In this document: piece after piece, positions 37,584-49,437 of the stretch
How positions within the stretch are numbered: the first letter of the stretch is position 1
Layout: every line of letters starts with the position of its first letter
Assembly (NCBI RefSeq): GCF_938030145.1
Contig: NZ_CALHGM010000044.1
Span: forward strand, 17,718-81,717
Length of the DNA stretch: 64,000 bases
Reading direction: 5' to 3'
Source of the DNA: an uncultured Campylobacter sp.
GTDB taxonomy: Bacteria > Campylobacterota > Campylobacteria > Campylobacterales > Campylobacteraceae
The notes under the pieces: generated by a model
Told to the model about the DNA's origin: nothing
Seen by the model: only the letters and a program-made list of their open reading frames with translations
Database searches by the model: none
Position numbers and translations under genes: made by a program

Positions 37584-38848
37584 TGAGCGAAAATCCCTTA
37601 ATCTCGGTCATCATCCCCGTTTATAATGTCAAAGAATTCCTGCGCGCTTGCGTGGAGCGTATCACGGCGCAGACCTATACGAATTTAGAAATTTTACTCG
37701 TAGATGATGGCTCAAATGATGGTAGCGAGGCGATTTGCGACGAATACGCTGCGCGCGATCCCCGTGTGTGCGTGCTGCATAAACCAAACGGCGGACAGGC
37801 TAGCGCGCGAAACGCTGCTTTGGATGTCGCTCGCGGGGAGTTTATCAGTTTCGTAGACAGCGACGACTTGATAAGCCTTGATTTGATTGAGACGCTTTTT
37901 CGCCTGACGCAGAAATTTTGCACCAAAATAGCTATGTGCGGCTACACAGCATTTAGCGACGAGAGCGAAATAAATAATTTCAAGGCGGCTTTAAATTCTA
38001 AAGAAAATCAAAATTCTAAAGAGATTAGCGATCCAGGAGGAGCTGCAAATTCGAATGCCAACGCAGGCGAATACAAAATATCGCCGCAAGAGCTTTTTAA
38101 ACGCAGCTGCACGCAGGATCCGTATTTTAGCACCGCGGTTTGGCGCGCGCTGTTTACTCGCGAAATTTTCACTGCTTTGCGCTTTCCTACGGGGCAGATC
38201 TATGAGGATGTGGCGATATTTTTTGATATTTTTAACGCTTCTATTACGGCGTGCACGGATGAAATTTTATATTTTTATCGCGTAAGGGCGGGCTCTACCG
38301 TAAACTCATTCGCGCGCAGGCATCTTGCGGTCATCGCTGCGGTGCGCCGCTATACTGAGGCGATCGCTGCGAATTATCCGAGCTTGGCGCGTGAGGCTAA
38401 TTTCACTCGCTGCGAATCCGCGCTGAATACGGCGTTTTTAATTATCAAATCGAGCTTTGATCCTGCAAGTTCGGATGGGGATGCGACTTCTCCTTCCGAG
38501 GCTAATACATGCAGCTTGGCAAACGAAGCGGATTTGCGCGATGCTGATAGTTTATCTTGCGCATGCGGTAAAAATTCCGCATTTAAAAATTCCGCCAAGC
38601 AAAATCATATGCGAAATTCCGAGCAAAATTCCGCGTCGCAAAGAAAGATCGCAGATCCCCGCTCGCCTTTAAGCGCTGCAGAAGCTGCGGATCAGATCCG
38701 CTCACTGCACGCTTTGGTGCGCGAGCGGTTGGATTTTGGATTTTTCGCAGCGCATGCAAGCCGCACGCAGACGCTGATGATGGTTTTGTTTTACGCTAGC
38801 CCCGCGCTTTTGTGGCTATTTTATAAAATTTATCGGAAGCTAAAATGA
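37583..38848 (+). CDS. GT2 glycosyltransferase, PglI-like, with low-complexity insert
   Basis: 421 residues, GT-A fold. VSVIIPVYN-type start (LISVIIPVYNVKEFL), LLVDDGSNDGS, GGQASARNAAL and the metal-binding FVDSDD. By position and family it corresponds to PglI, which adds the Glc branch in C. jejuni. Asn/Ser-rich inserts occur near residues 130-155 and again near 325-355 (KNSAFKNSAKQN). A C-terminal hydrophobic segment (MMVLFYASPALLWLFYKIY) may anchor it to the membrane. ATGA overlap with the next gene. Confidence 0.85.
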   Translation: MSENPLISVIIPVYNVKEFLRACVERITAQTYTNLEILLVDDGSNDGSEAICDEYAARDPRVCVLHKPNGGQASARNAALDVARGEFISFVDSDDLISLDLIETLFRLTQKFCTKIAMCGYTAFSDESEINNFKAALNSKENQNSKEISDPGGAANSNANAGEYKISPQELFKRSCTQDPYFSTAVWRALFTREIFTALRFPTGQIYEDVAIFFDIFNASITACTDEILYFYRVRAGSTVNSFARRHLAVIAAVRRYTEAIAANYPSLAREANFTRCESALNTAFLIIKSSFDPASSDGDATSPSEANTCSLANEADLRDADSLSCACGKNSAFKNSAKQNHMRNSEQNSASQRKIADPRSPLSAAEAADQIRSLHALVRERLDFGFFAAHASRTQTLMMVLFYASPALLWLFYKIYRKLK

Positions 38849-39888
38849 AAATTTTATTCGTCATCGCGGCTCTTAGAAACGGCGGCGCCGAGCGCGTGCT
38901 TCAGGTTTTGGCGAATTATTTTGCGCGCGCAAACGACGTTATGATCGCGATTTTGGAAAACGACGAGGGCAGGTATAAATTTAGCGAAAAGATAAAATTT
39001 TTGCATCTGGATGTTTATAAAAACGGCGGCAGGTTCGATAAATACAGAATTTTGCGCGAGTGTTTCAAGCGCGAGCGCCCAAGCGTCATCATCAGCTTTA
39101 TGGACTGGACGAATGTAGCGTGCGTGATCGCAAGCTTCGGGCTAGGCATCCCGCTCATCGCGACCGAGCACAACGCGCACGATTATCTGCGAAGCGGGCT
39201 TTTTAGCCGCGTGCGCGATCTGTGCTATAAAAAAGCGGACGCGCTTACGGTGCTTACGTGTTCGGACTTTGAGTACTATTCGCGATTTGTCAAAAACTGC
39301 TTCGTCGTGCATAACCCCTTTTTCGGCGATATTTGCGATACCAAAGGCGCCAAGCGAAACGTGATCTTAAGCGTCGGCAGGCTCGAGCCCGTAAAGGGGT
39401 ATGAAATTTACTTTGACGCGCTAAGCAGGATCGATAAAAGCCTGCTTGCGAAGTGGGAAATTTTAATCGCGGGGGACGGCTCATTGTGCGAAAGCTTGCG
39501 CGAGCTCGTGGCGCGGCTCGGGCTTGAAGTGCGATTTTTAGGGCACAAGCAGGATGTGAGCGAGCTGTATAAAGAAGCCAAAATTTTTGTGCTTAGCTCG
39601 CTTAGCGAGGGGCTTCCGAACGTGCTGATCGAGTCCGCGTTTTACGGCTGCGCACGGCTTAGCAGCGACACGGCGGGCGCAAAAGAGCTCATAAAGGACG
39701 GCTTTAGCGGCATTTTATTTAAATGCGGCGATGCGAATGAACTTGCGAGCAAGCTTGAAAATTTGATGCGCGATGAGGCGCTGCAAAATAAGCTCGTGCA
39801 AAATGCAAATGAGAATTTAGACGAGTTTTCGCAAGAGCGCATAGTCGAGCTCTGGCAGGGCTTGATCGATCAGTTTGCGCGCAAATAG
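38845..39888 (+). CDS. GT4 glycosyltransferase, PglH-like (second copy)
   Basis: 347 residues. FVIAALRNGGAERVLQVLANYF at the start, LSVGRLEPVKGYEIYFDAL in the middle and LSSLSEGLPNVLIESAFYGC at the nucleotide site. Similar in design to the gene at 36504 and to PglH. Coupled to the PglI-like gene by a four-base overlap. A 245-base spacer follows, the only sizeable break in the glycosyltransferase run. Confidence 0.88.
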   Translation: MKILFVIAALRNGGAERVLQVLANYFARANDVMIAILENDEGRYKFSEKIKFLHLDVYKNGGRFDKYRILRECFKRERPSVIISFMDWTNVACVIASFGLGIPLIATEHNAHDYLRSGLFSRVRDLCYKKADALTVLTCSDFEYYSRFVKNCFVVHNPFFGDICDTKGAKRNVILSVGRLEPVKGYEIYFDALSRIDKSLLAKWEILIAGDGSLCESLRELVARLGLEVRFLGHKQDVSELYKEAKIFVLSSLSEGLPNVLIESAFYGCARLSSDTAGAKELIKDGFSGILFKCGDANELASKLENLMRDEALQNKLVQNANENLDEFSQERIVELWQGLIDQFARK

Positions 39889-40133
39889 CGGGCGCTTATC
39901 GATGCTCTAGTGGCGCGCAGGGATTAAATTTAAACTTCGGTGTGCTAAGATAACGTTTGCGCCCGAGCGTATCGGCGCGTTTAAATTTATAAAGACGCGT
40001 TGTGCGATGAAATTTAGCCGATCGGCGCACGGCGCAAAATGCGCTAAATTTAAACGGCGCGGCGTATGCTCGCATAAAAAGGCGCGAGCAAAGCTTAAAT
40101 TTATAGCGCGGCAGAAATTTAAAAGGTAAAGGG

Positions 40134-41252
40134 ATGAAGAAATTAAGCGTTTTTATCTATTCGATGGGAGGCGGCGGCGCCGAGCGCGTTGTAAGTAACC
40201 TCTTAGGCGAGCTTACGGTGCGCTACGAAGTGCATCTAGTGCTGATGAATGAGAGGATTTTTTATGAAATTCCAAGCGGCGTGCAGATCCATTTCATCGA
40301 AAAATCAGCCCCTTTTGAAAACGGACTGCTGAAGCTCGCAAAACTGCCGTTTTTGGCGCTTAGATACAAAAAACTATGCGAGCGCCTAGGTATCGACATC
40401 CACTTCGTTTGGATGAACCGCCCGTGTTACGTGGCGGCGCTGGCGCGAGTTTACGGACTGCGCGGAGCGATGATTTTTAACGAATGCTCGACGCCGTCGG
40501 TGCTGTATAAAGAGCCGAGCTTCAAATCCAAAATTTCAAAATTTTTGCTGCGCAAGCTCTATCCGAAGGCCGATTTTATCTTTCCAAACTCGCTTGGAAA
40601 TCTGCGCGATCTGGCGGATAATTTCGGAATTGACGAGCGCAAGATGAGCGTGCTATACAACGCGATCGATCTTGATGAGATCGGTCGCAAAGCGCAGGAG
40701 CCTATCGCGCAGGAGCGGCCGTTTTTCCTAAGCGTCGGCAGGCTCGATGCGGGTAAAAACCACGCGCTTTTGATCCGCGCGTATGCAAATTTAAAAAATA
40801 ACGACAAAGACCTGCTGATCTTGGGCGACGGCGTGCTGCGAGCCGAGCTTGAGGCCCTGATAGAGGAGCTAGGCTTGGGCGGTCGCGTGAAGCTTTTGGG
40901 CTTTGACGCAAATCCGTATAAATATATGGCCAGATGCTACGCGTTTGTCTTCGTAAGCCTTTTTGAGGGCTTTTCAAACGCGCTTATTGAAGCTCTTGCA
41001 TGCGGCAAGCTCGTGATTTCAAGCGATCATCAAAGCGGCGCGCGCGAGCTTATGGGGCAGAGCGAATGGGGCGTGCTGGTGGGTGTGAACGATCTAGAAA
41101 GCACTCAAGCGGCGATGCAAAAAGCACTGGATGATGAAAATTATGTAAAATTTTATGAGAAAAAGGCTAAAATTAGAGCCTCGTTTTTCGATAAAAAACG
41201 GATAGCAAGCGAGCTGATCCCAAAAATAGAACAAATCGACGAAGGAAAATAG
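40134..41252 (+). CDS. pglJ: GT4 glycosyltransferase, PglJ-like
   Basis: 372 residues. The N-terminus (LSVFIYSMGGGGAERVVSNLL), the FLALRYKKLCERLGIDI segment, LSVGRLDAGKNHALLIRAYA and LFEGFSNALIEALACGK closely match C. jejuni PglJ, which adds the second GalNAc to the lipid-linked glycan. It lies directly before pglB as in C. jejuni. An AAAAGGTAAAGGG ribosome region precedes the ATG. Confidence 0.9.
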   Translation: MKKLSVFIYSMGGGGAERVVSNLLGELTVRYEVHLVLMNERIFYEIPSGVQIHFIEKSAPFENGLLKLAKLPFLALRYKKLCERLGIDIHFVWMNRPCYVAALARVYGLRGAMIFNECSTPSVLYKEPSFKSKISKFLLRKLYPKADFIFPNSLGNLRDLADNFGIDERKMSVLYNAIDLDEIGRKAQEPIAQERPFFLSVGRLDAGKNHALLIRAYANLKNNDKDLLILGDGVLRAELEALIEELGLGGRVKLLGFDANPYKYMARCYAFVFVSLFEGFSNALIEALACGKLVISSDHQSGARELMGQSEWGVLVGVNDLESTQAAMQKALDDENYVKFYEKKAKIRASFFDKKRIASELIPKIEQIDEGK

Positions 41253-41254
41253 GC

Positions 41255-44035
41255 GTGGGTGAAGAAAAAAAGGCTTTTAGCGTCAGAGAGATCGACGAAG
41301 GATCGGACGATCAAAAAGGCGCGCAATCAATGGGTGCCGACAAAGCTGCCTTAAGCGAAAATTTTGCTAGTGAGGGAAATTTTGACGCAGAGTATTCCGC
41401 AAGCGGCGGAGAGAATTTTAGCGGCGAAAATGCCGAGCTTAAGGGTAGCGAGGATACCGCGCCTCAGAGCGATAAAAATTCCGCGCTTGATGCAAAAAAT
41501 TCTGCGAGCAAAAATTCCGCGCACGCCGGCGTTAAAAATTTAAGCGACGATCAAACGCGCGCTGTTTCTGCAAAAATGCGAGCACAAAAAAAATCCAAAA
41601 AGGCTAAAAAATCAAGCGGACGAAATTCTACCTCGGTAAATTCTGAAAATTCCGCAGGCGCAAATTCTACAAACTCAAATTTAAAGGGCGCTGCAAATTC
41701 CACGAGCAAAAATTCTACAAATAAAAATTCCGCTGGCGTTGCGAACTCTACAAATAAAAATTCCGCAAAAGCCGCTAATTTGGCTAAATTTAAAAATGCG
41801 AATTCTGCAAGTGCTTTAAATTCTACAAACAGCATAAATTCTGATAATTCTAAAAGCTTTACAGCAGAAAATTCCCAAAATTCTAAAAATCAGGCAGCTG
41901 GCGCGCTTCCTGCTAGGCGCAGAATTTTTGGCTTCATAAAAAATTATGAGTTTTCAAAGCATATTTTGCTGATGATTTTGTTTGCATTTGCCTTTAGCGT
42001 GGCGTTTCGCATGTGGTGGGTGCACTGGGCGAGCGGTTTTGTGAACTACTTTTTTTGGGATGGCGAGCTGATGATAAACACAAACGACGGCTACGCCTTT
42101 GCAGAGGGCGCGCGCGATCGCCTCGCCGGCTTTCATCAGCCCAACGATCTTAGCTACTTTAGTGCACCGCTTTCGATTGTGACGGCGTTTTTGGCTGAAA
42201 TTTTACCCTTTAAAATCGAGACGATATTCGTTTATCTGCCAGCTTTGTTTAGCTCGCTCATCGTAGTGCCGATTTTGCTGATCTCAAGCGAGTTTCGCTG
42301 CATGCGTGCGGGTTTCATCGGCGCGCTTGTCGCGAGCGTAGCGAATAGCTACTACAACCGCACTATGGCGGGGTATTACGATACCGATATGCTAAATATC
42401 GTGTTTGCGATGTGTATTTTGTGGGCGCTCATCCGCATTTGCACGCGCGGCTCGCGCAGCACGCTGTTTTGGCTGGGTGCATTTGCGATATTTTATATGT
42501 GGTGGTATCCGTCCAGCTTCTCGTTAAATTCCATGATGCTCGCCATGTTTTTCGCCTATACGCTGATTTTTAAGCGAAAAAGTAGGGTGAATTACGAAGC
42601 GATGATTATCTTTTTGATCGCGCTTTGCTCCACGCCTTTGGTAGCTAAAATTTTAATCTCGCTTACGCTATTTTGGCTCTTTGCATTTAAAGGAAAGCTA
42701 TTAAATTTTAAATCCCTAGCCCTTTTGGGCAGCTTTGCCGTGGCGTTTTTCATCGCAAACGGAGGCCTTAGCCCGATCATCTTTCAGGCGAAATTTTATA
42801 TCTTCCGCTCCTTTTCGGACAACGCCGATACGGCATTTCATTTTTTCAACGTCAATCAAACGATCCAAGAATCGGGCATCGTGCCGACTAAAGTATTTAT
42901 GGAGCGCATCAGCTCGCACGTCGCGGTCTTTGTGATCGCGGCGATCGGATATGCGGTGCTTTGCTTTAGGCACAAGGAATTTTTGCTCTCGATCCCGCTT
43001 CTGCTTTTGGGCTTTGCAGCGAACAAAGCGGGCCTTAGATTTACAATCTACGCCGTGGGCGTGATGGGGCTAAGTTTCGGATATATTTTGTATTTTTGCG
43101 TAAAGCGCTTGGATCTGCCAAAGATCGCAGGGCGCGCGATACTGCTTATTTTGACGGCACTTGCGATCTATCCTGCATGGCAGCACATCGTCTCGTACAA
43201 GGTCGATACGGTCTTTTATCAAAGCGAGGTGCGGGTGTTTGACGAGCTCAAAGATAAAGCGCAGCGCGAGGATTACGCGCTTTCGTGGTGGGACTACGGT
43301 TACGGCATACGCTATTACAGCGACGTAAAGACCCTCATCGACGGTGGCAAACACCTCGGTAACGATAATTTCCCCGTTAGCTTCGCGCTTTTTAGAGATC
43401 AGATGAGTTCCGCAAATATGGCGCGCCTGGATGTCGAATACACCGAGCGCGGATATAGCGAAAAAATTCCAAACAAGCTAAAGCAAATTTTAAAAGACTA
43501 CAACGCGACTGATGTAAATGATTTTATCTTAAGCTTGGGACTGGCTGATTTTAAGCCGCCGAAGCCTACGCGCGATATCTACTACATCCTGCCCGATCGC
43601 ATGATGAATATCTTCCCCGTCGTTACGCAGTTTTCAAACATCGACATCACTGACGGCAAGCAGCTAGGCGAGCTGTTTTTCATAACGAGCGATAGGTTCG
43701 TTCAAGATCAAAGCGGCGTGCATATGGACAACGGCTTTTCGATCTCTCCGAATTTGCTTAGTTTAGAATTTAGCGGCAGAAAATTCGCGATCAATACCTT
43801 TTATGAAACGAGCTACGACGCGAGCGGCAAGCTGGCGGTCAAGGAGCTTAACATGGACAGCAGCGCGCAATTTTACGTGGTTTTCATGCGCGATTACGGG
43901 CGATTTTTGCTGCTAGATAAGACGATGCTAAACTCAAGCTACATTCAGCTTTTTGTATTTGAAAGATATAGACCCGAGCTATTCGAGCCTGTGATCTTAA
44001 GCCCTGCTGTGAAAGTTTATAAATTAAAGCGCTAG
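41255..44035 (+). CDS. pglB: Oligosaccharyltransferase PglB with a long N-terminal extension
   Basis: 926 residues from a GTG start, against roughly 710 in C. jejuni. Transfers the finished oligosaccharide from undecaprenyl-PP to Asn in D/E-x-N-x-S/T sequons in the periplasm. About 13 TM spans start near residue 233. Family motifs: the first-loop acidic WDGELMINTNDGYAFAEGARD, the NVNQTIQES (TIxE) loop, and catalytic SWWDYGYGIRYY near residue 676 followed by LIDGGKH. Residues 1-225 are an added cytoplasmic, Asn/Ser/Lys-rich low-complexity tail (units like STNKNSAG). The catalytic body looks intact. Confidence 0.95.
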   Translation: MGEEKKAFSVREIDEGSDDQKGAQSMGADKAALSENFASEGNFDAEYSASGGENFSGENAELKGSEDTAPQSDKNSALDAKNSASKNSAHAGVKNLSDDQTRAVSAKMRAQKKSKKAKKSSGRNSTSVNSENSAGANSTNSNLKGAANSTSKNSTNKNSAGVANSTNKNSAKAANLAKFKNANSASALNSTNSINSDNSKSFTAENSQNSKNQAAGALPARRRIFGFIKNYEFSKHILLMILFAFAFSVAFRMWWVHWASGFVNYFFWDGELMINTNDGYAFAEGARDRLAGFHQPNDLSYFSAPLSIVTAFLAEILPFKIETIFVYLPALFSSLIVVPILLISSEFRCMRAGFIGALVASVANSYYNRTMAGYYDTDMLNIVFAMCILWALIRICTRGSRSTLFWLGAFAIFYMWWYPSSFSLNSMMLAMFFAYTLIFKRKSRVNYEAMIIFLIALCSTPLVAKILISLTLFWLFAFKGKLLNFKSLALLGSFAVAFFIANGGLSPIIFQAKFYIFRSFSDNADTAFHFFNVNQTIQESGIVPTKVFMERISSHVAVFVIAAIGYAVLCFRHKEFLLSIPLLLLGFAANKAGLRFTIYAVGVMGLSFGYILYFCVKRLDLPKIAGRAILLILTALAIYPAWQHIVSYKVDTVFYQSEVRVFDELKDKAQREDYALSWWDYGYGIRYYSDVKTLIDGGKHLGNDNFPVSFALFRDQMSSANMARLDVEYTERGYSEKIPNKLKQILKDYNATDVNDFILSLGLADFKPPKPTRDIYYILPDRMMNIFPVVTQFSNIDITDGKQLGELFFITSDRFVQDQSGVHMDNGFSISPNLLSLEFSGRKFAINTFYETSYDASGKLAVKELNMDSSAQFYVVFMRDYGRFLLLDKTMLNSSYIQLFVFERYRPELFEPVILSPAVKVYKLKR

Positions 44036-44066
44036 ATAAATTTTGCCGCAAGCTAAGGAGAAATTT

Positions 44067-44120
44067 ATGAAATTTAATCTCGCAACGCCAAACAAGGAAT
44101 GCAGCATATGGCTCGCATAG
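44067..44120 (+). CDS. Possible 17-residue leader ORF overlapping the pglA start
   Basis: ATG at 44067 with a good AAGGAG site at 44055-44060, reading [17 protein letters not shown] and stopping at 44120, ten bases into pglA in another frame. It has a better ribosome site than pglA itself, so it could couple pglA translation to upstream ribosomes. It may also be chance. No function is claimed. Confidence 0.35.
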   Translation: MKFNLATPNKECSIWLA

Positions 44121-45235
44121 GGTTTTTAAGCCATGCCGATATGAGCTTACATTTCTTTCGCCGCCCGATAATGCAGGCTTTAAAAGAGCGCGGGCACGAG
44201 GTTTTTGCAATTGCTCCTCGCGGCGCTTATACGCAGGATTTGGCACGCGATTTTAATGCCGTAACTTACGATCTTGATCGAGCGAGCTTAAATCCGTTTA
44301 CCGTATTTAGCAACACCAAAGCCCTTGCACGTGAGCTAAAGAAGCTAAATTTGGACCTGCTGCAAACAGCCGCGCATAAATCAAATGTGTTCGGTACGCT
44401 GGCGGCTCGAGAGGCGGGTATAAAATATGTGATAAACTTAGTCGAGGGGCTGGGCAGCTTTTATATCGACGAAGATATTAAAACAAGGCTCGTGCGAGTG
44501 GTATTGGAGAAGCTTTATAAATTTTCATTTTCGCAGGCGGATGCTTGCGTATTTGTAAACGATGCCGATCCTGATTATATGCTATCTCGCGGGCTTATTG
44601 CGAAGCAAAAGGTCATAAGGATTAAAAGTGTAGGCGTAAATGCTGAAAGGTTCAACCCCGAAACCGTTAGTGCAGCGGATCTGGGCGAGGATTTGCACGG
44701 CAAAAAGATCGTACTGATGATAGCTCGCGCGATGTGGCATAAGGGCGTGAGAGAATTCTACGAAGCAGCAGAAATTTTAAAAGATCGATCGGATGCGAAA
44801 TTTGTCTTTGTGGGCGAGGGCTTTGCGGGCAATAAAAGCACCGCTGATCCTGCGTTTTTGCAAAGCGGTGCGGTGCATTATCTAGGCGCCAGAAACGACG
44901 TGCCTGAGCTTTTGAAGGCTAGTTACCTACTGGCACTTCCTAGCTACAAGGAGGGCTTTCCGCGCACTGTTTTAGAGGCGATGAGCATGGCGCGAGCCTG
45001 CGTGGTAAGCGATTGCAGCGGCTGCGTCGAGGCGGTGCAAGATGGCGTCAACGGCTTAATCTGCCGCACTCGCGACGCGAATGATCTTGCGCGAAAGATC
45101 GAAATTTTATTGGACGATGCTGCGCTTTGCGAGAGGCTCGGGCAAAACGGACGCGAGATGGTGCTTGCAAATTACGACGAAAAGATCGTCACGGAAAAAT
45201 ATTTAGAGGTTTATAGGAAATTTATCGATGTATAG
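44108..45235 (+). CDS. pglA: PglA: first GalNAc transferase of the N-glycan
   Basis: 375 residues, GT4. [19 protein letters not shown] at the start, [75 protein letters not shown] and [19 protein letters not shown] all match C. jejuni PglA, which adds the first GalNAc to lipid-linked diNAcBac. I prefer the ATG at 44108 (nine bases after AAGGA) to the one at 44099, which directly abuts it. Overlaps pglC by eight bases. Confidence 0.94.
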   Translation: MARIGFLSHADMSLHFFRRPIMQALKERGHEVFAIAPRGAYTQDLARDFNAVTYDLDRASLNPFTVFSNTKALARELKKLNLDLLQTAAHKSNVFGTLAAREAGIKYVINLVEGLGSFYIDEDIKTRLVRVVLEKLYKFSFSQADACVFVNDADPDYMLSRGLIAKQKVIRIKSVGVNAERFNPETVSAADLGEDLHGKKIVLMIARAMWHKGVREFYEAAEILKDRSDAKFVFVGEGFAGNKSTADPAFLQSGAVHYLGARNDVPELLKASYLLALPSYKEGFPRTVLEAMSMARACVVSDCSGCVEAVQDGVNGLICRTRDANDLARKIEILLDDAALCERLGQNGREMVLANYDEKIVTEKYLEVYRKFIDV

Positions 45236-45833
45236 GTGTTTTTTAAAGCGTGCGCTCGATTTTACGGCGGCTTTGGTTTTGATCATTTTGGTTTCGCCCG
45301 TGATGGCGCTTACGTGGTTCTTGATCCGCAAGCACATCAGCAAAAGCGCGATTTTTACGCAATCTCGCCCTGGGCTTGATGAGCAAATTTTTAAAATTTA
45401 CAAATTTAAAACGATGAGCGACGAGCGCGGCGCGGACGGCGAGCTTCTGCCAGACGAAGAGCGGCTGAACGATTACGGCAAAAAGATCCGCGCGCTAAGC
45501 CTGGATGAGTTGCCGCAGCTTTTCAACGTGCTAAAGGGCGATATGAGCTTCATCGGGCCGCGCCCGCTGCTGATCGAGTACCTGCCGCTTTATTCGCCGC
45601 AGCAGAGCCTGCGACACAGCGTGCGTCCGGGCATCACGGGGCTTGCGCAGGTAAACGGACGCAACGCGATCAGCTGGGAGAAAAAATTTGAGTTCGATAC
45701 GTATTATGCGCAGAATTTAAGCTTTGCGCTCGATCTTAAGATTGCGCTTTTAACGATAAAAAAGGTGCTTGCAAAAGAGGGCGTGAATAAAGAGGGCATG
45801 GCGACGACGGAGAAATTTAATGGGCACAACTAA
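45228..45833 (+). CDS. pglC: PglC: diNAcBac-1-phosphate transferase
   Basis: 201 residues, the small monotopic phosphoglycosyl transferase that moves phospho-diNAcBac to undecaprenyl phosphate and starts the glycan. N-terminal reentrant helix (about 6-35), [22 protein letters not shown], the catalytic Asp-Glu in [26 protein letters not shown] and [18 protein letters not shown]. Near-identical in layout to C. jejuni PglC. It overlaps both neighbours. Confidence 0.96.
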   Translation: MYRCFLKRALDFTAALVLIILVSPVMALTWFLIRKHISKSAIFTQSRPGLDEQIFKIYKFKTMSDERGADGELLPDEERLNDYGKKIRALSLDELPQLFNVLKGDMSFIGPRPLLIEYLPLYSPQQSLRHSVRPGITGLAQVNGRNAISWEKKFEFDTYYAQNLSFALDLKIALLTIKKVLAKEGVNKEGMATTEKFNGHN

Positions 45834-46419
45834 AATTTACATTTACGGCGCGAGCGGACACGGACTGGTGGTTGCAGACGTCGCGCTAGCCGCGCGCGGG
45901 GCTAAATTTAGCGAGGTCATTTTTTTAGACGACGCAGCGGGGCTGAAATTTAGCGAGGATCTGCCGAAGCACCCCGTAATAATCGCAATCGGCGATAATA
46001 AAACCCGCGCAAAGATACAAGAGAGGGTAGCGCACGCAGGTTTTGAGATAGCGACGCTAATTCATCAAAGCGCCATCGTTAGCCCAAGCGCTGCTATCGG
46101 CGAGGGCGCGGTCGTAATGCCCGGCGCCGTGATAAACGCGCGAGCTAAAATCGGTCGCGGCGCGATAATCAATTCGGGTGTCGTAATCGAGCATGAGTGC
46201 GAGATCGGCGAGTTTGCGCACATTAGCCCAAACGCGGCGCTTGCGGGCGGCGTGAAGGTTGGGGCGTTTTCGCACATTGGAATCGGTACCAGCGTCATTC
46301 AGAGGCTAAGTATCGGGCAGTGCTGCATCATCGGCGCGGGCGCTGCGGTGGTGTGCGACATAGCTAGCGACAGCGTAGCCGTAGGCGTGCCAGCTCGCGT
46401 GATTAAAAAAAATAGCTGA
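45820..46419 (+). CDS. pglD: PglD: UDP-4-amino-sugar N-acetyltransferase
   Basis: 199 residues. Acetylates UDP-4-amino-4,6-dideoxy-GlcNAc to give UDP-diNAcBac. The N-terminal Rossmann-like part ([17 protein letters not shown]) is followed by left-handed beta-helix hexapeptides, with the catalytic His in [13 protein letters not shown]. The C-terminal [27 protein letters not shown] is typical. Overlaps the end of pglC by 14 bases. Confidence 0.94.
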   Translation: MGTTKIYIYGASGHGLVVADVALAARGAKFSEVIFLDDAAGLKFSEDLPKHPVIIAIGDNKTRAKIQERVAHAGFEIATLIHQSAIVSPSAAIGEGAVVMPGAVINARAKIGRGAIINSGVVIEHECEIGEFAHISPNAALAGGVKVGAFSHIGIGTSVIQRLSIGQCCIIGAGAAVVCDIASDSVAVGVPARVIKKNS

Positions 46420-46510
46420 ATTTAAAATTTATAGCATTAAAAGTGATAAAATCCAAGCATTTAAATTTAATGCCGAAAGCTAAATTTAGCCTTGCGACGC
46501 GCGAGGTTAA

Positions 46511-47631
<1,121 letters not shown>

Positions 47632-47632
<1 letters not shown>

Positions 47633-49437
47633 TGTTGTTAAAACCCACTAAATTTAGCCGCTTCGCGTTTTTTTTGCTAGGAGATATTTTTATCTCGATC
47701 CTCTCCGTTTACATTGCGTTTTTGCTGCGATTTAGCGGAGATATACCGAACGAATTCTATAAAGGCGCGCTGCTTAGCGCCTCGAGCCTTACTGCGATTA
47801 AAATTTTCTATTTTTGGTTTTTGCGGATCTATTTAGTTCCGTGGAGATTTTTCGGGCTATACGAAGCGAGAAAGCTTTTCTACGCGCACGTGATGGCAGC
47901 GCTTACCTTTTTAATCCTGTTTTTTCTAGCGAGTAAAATTTTTAACCCATTCCCGCGCTCGGTCATCATCATCGATGCGGCGATCTCGTTTATTTTAATT
48001 GGTGGGATTAGAATTTCAAAGCGGATGTTTCTAAGTGAGAAGAAAAATATCACGAATAACGAACCCTGCATCGTCGTGGGCGCTACGAGCAAGACCTTTC
48101 ACGTCCTAAAAGGGATGCGGCAAAAATATATCAACTACTATCCGGTGGGCGTCGTGGACGGGCGGCCTGAGCTTGTGGGAACCTATTGCGAAAATTACGT
48201 CGTCAGGGCTAAGAGCGAAATTCCGCAGATGATCAAAGACAGCGGCGCCAAAACCGCGATCATCGCGCTGGCGCTGTATCCGGACGAGCTAAAGCAGCTC
48301 TACGACGAGCTTTTTGCATACGGGCTAAAGGATATCAAGCTCTTTTCACTTTTGGAGGATGAGAGCAAAAAGATCCGCGATGTATCGATCGAGGATCTGC
48401 TCGCGCGCAAGCCCAAGGATCTCGACACCAAGGCGATTGAAAATTTTATCAAAGACAAGATCGTGCTGGTAACGGGCGCGGGCGGCACGATAGGAAGCGA
48501 GATTTGCAAGCAGTGCTTGAAATTTGGCGCAAAGCGTCTTATCATGGTCGAACACAGCGAGTTTAACCTCTATTCGATCAACGAAGCGACGGGCGCGGAT
48601 ATGCGCAATGAGCTAAAGATGATAAATATCGTCTATCGTCGCGAGCTAGAGGAGGTTTTTGCAGAATTTCATCCCGAGGTAGTCGTGCACGCAGCGGCGT
48701 ATAAGCACGTGCCGCTATGCGAGTTTAACCCGCATCTAGCGGTCAAAAATAATGTCATCGGCACAAAAAACGTAATCGATCTGTCCAAAAAATACGGCGC
48801 GAAAAAGGTCGTTTTGATCTCGACCGATAAGGCGGTTCGACCGACGAACATTATGGGCACGACGAAGCGTATCTGCGAGCTTTACGCGCTAAATTCCAAC
48901 GACGCGGCAAGCGAAACGCAGATCGTCGCGGTGCGCTTCGGAAACGTGCTCGGCTCAAGCGGTAGTGTCATTCCTAAATTTAAACGCCAGATCGAAGCGA
49001 ACGAGCCGCTTACCGTTACGCACCCTGAGATTACGAGATATTTTATGCTCGTTAGCGAGGCGTGTCAGCTGGTGCTTCAAGCGGCCTCCATCGCGCAGGG
49101 CGGCGAGCTTTTCGTGCTGGATATGGGCGAGCCCGTAAAGATCGCCGATCTTGCCAAGCGAATGTTGCAGCTTGCCGGCAAGGAGGAGCTTGGCATTAAA
49201 TTTGTCGGTCTGCGTCCCGGCGAGAAGCTTTACGAGGAGCTTTTGATCGACGAAAACGACAAGAGCACGAAGTACCAATCCATCTTCGTAACCCACTCCG
49301 CAAAATACGACCTAGAGGAGCTAAGCTCGCAGATCGAGGAGCTTTCGGAGTGCGAGGACGCGCAGGTCGCGGATAAGCTAAAGCGTATCGTGCCCGAGTT
49401 TTCGCACCGATTGAATGATATGAAGGGTACGGCTTGA
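47632..49437 (+). CDS. pglF: PglF: UDP-GlcNAc 4,6-dehydratase
   Basis: 601 residues, first step of diNAcBac synthesis. About four N-terminal TM spans (to about residue 130), a first Rossmann-like domain, then the catalytic domain with LVTGAGGTIGSEICKQ, AAAYKHVPLCE, ISTDKAVRPTNIMGTTKRICE (the membrane dehydratase motif, lacking the usual Tyr-x3-Lys) and VRFGNVLGSSGSVIPKF. Overlaps the pglE stop (TGATG) and the hisH start. Confidence 0.95.
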
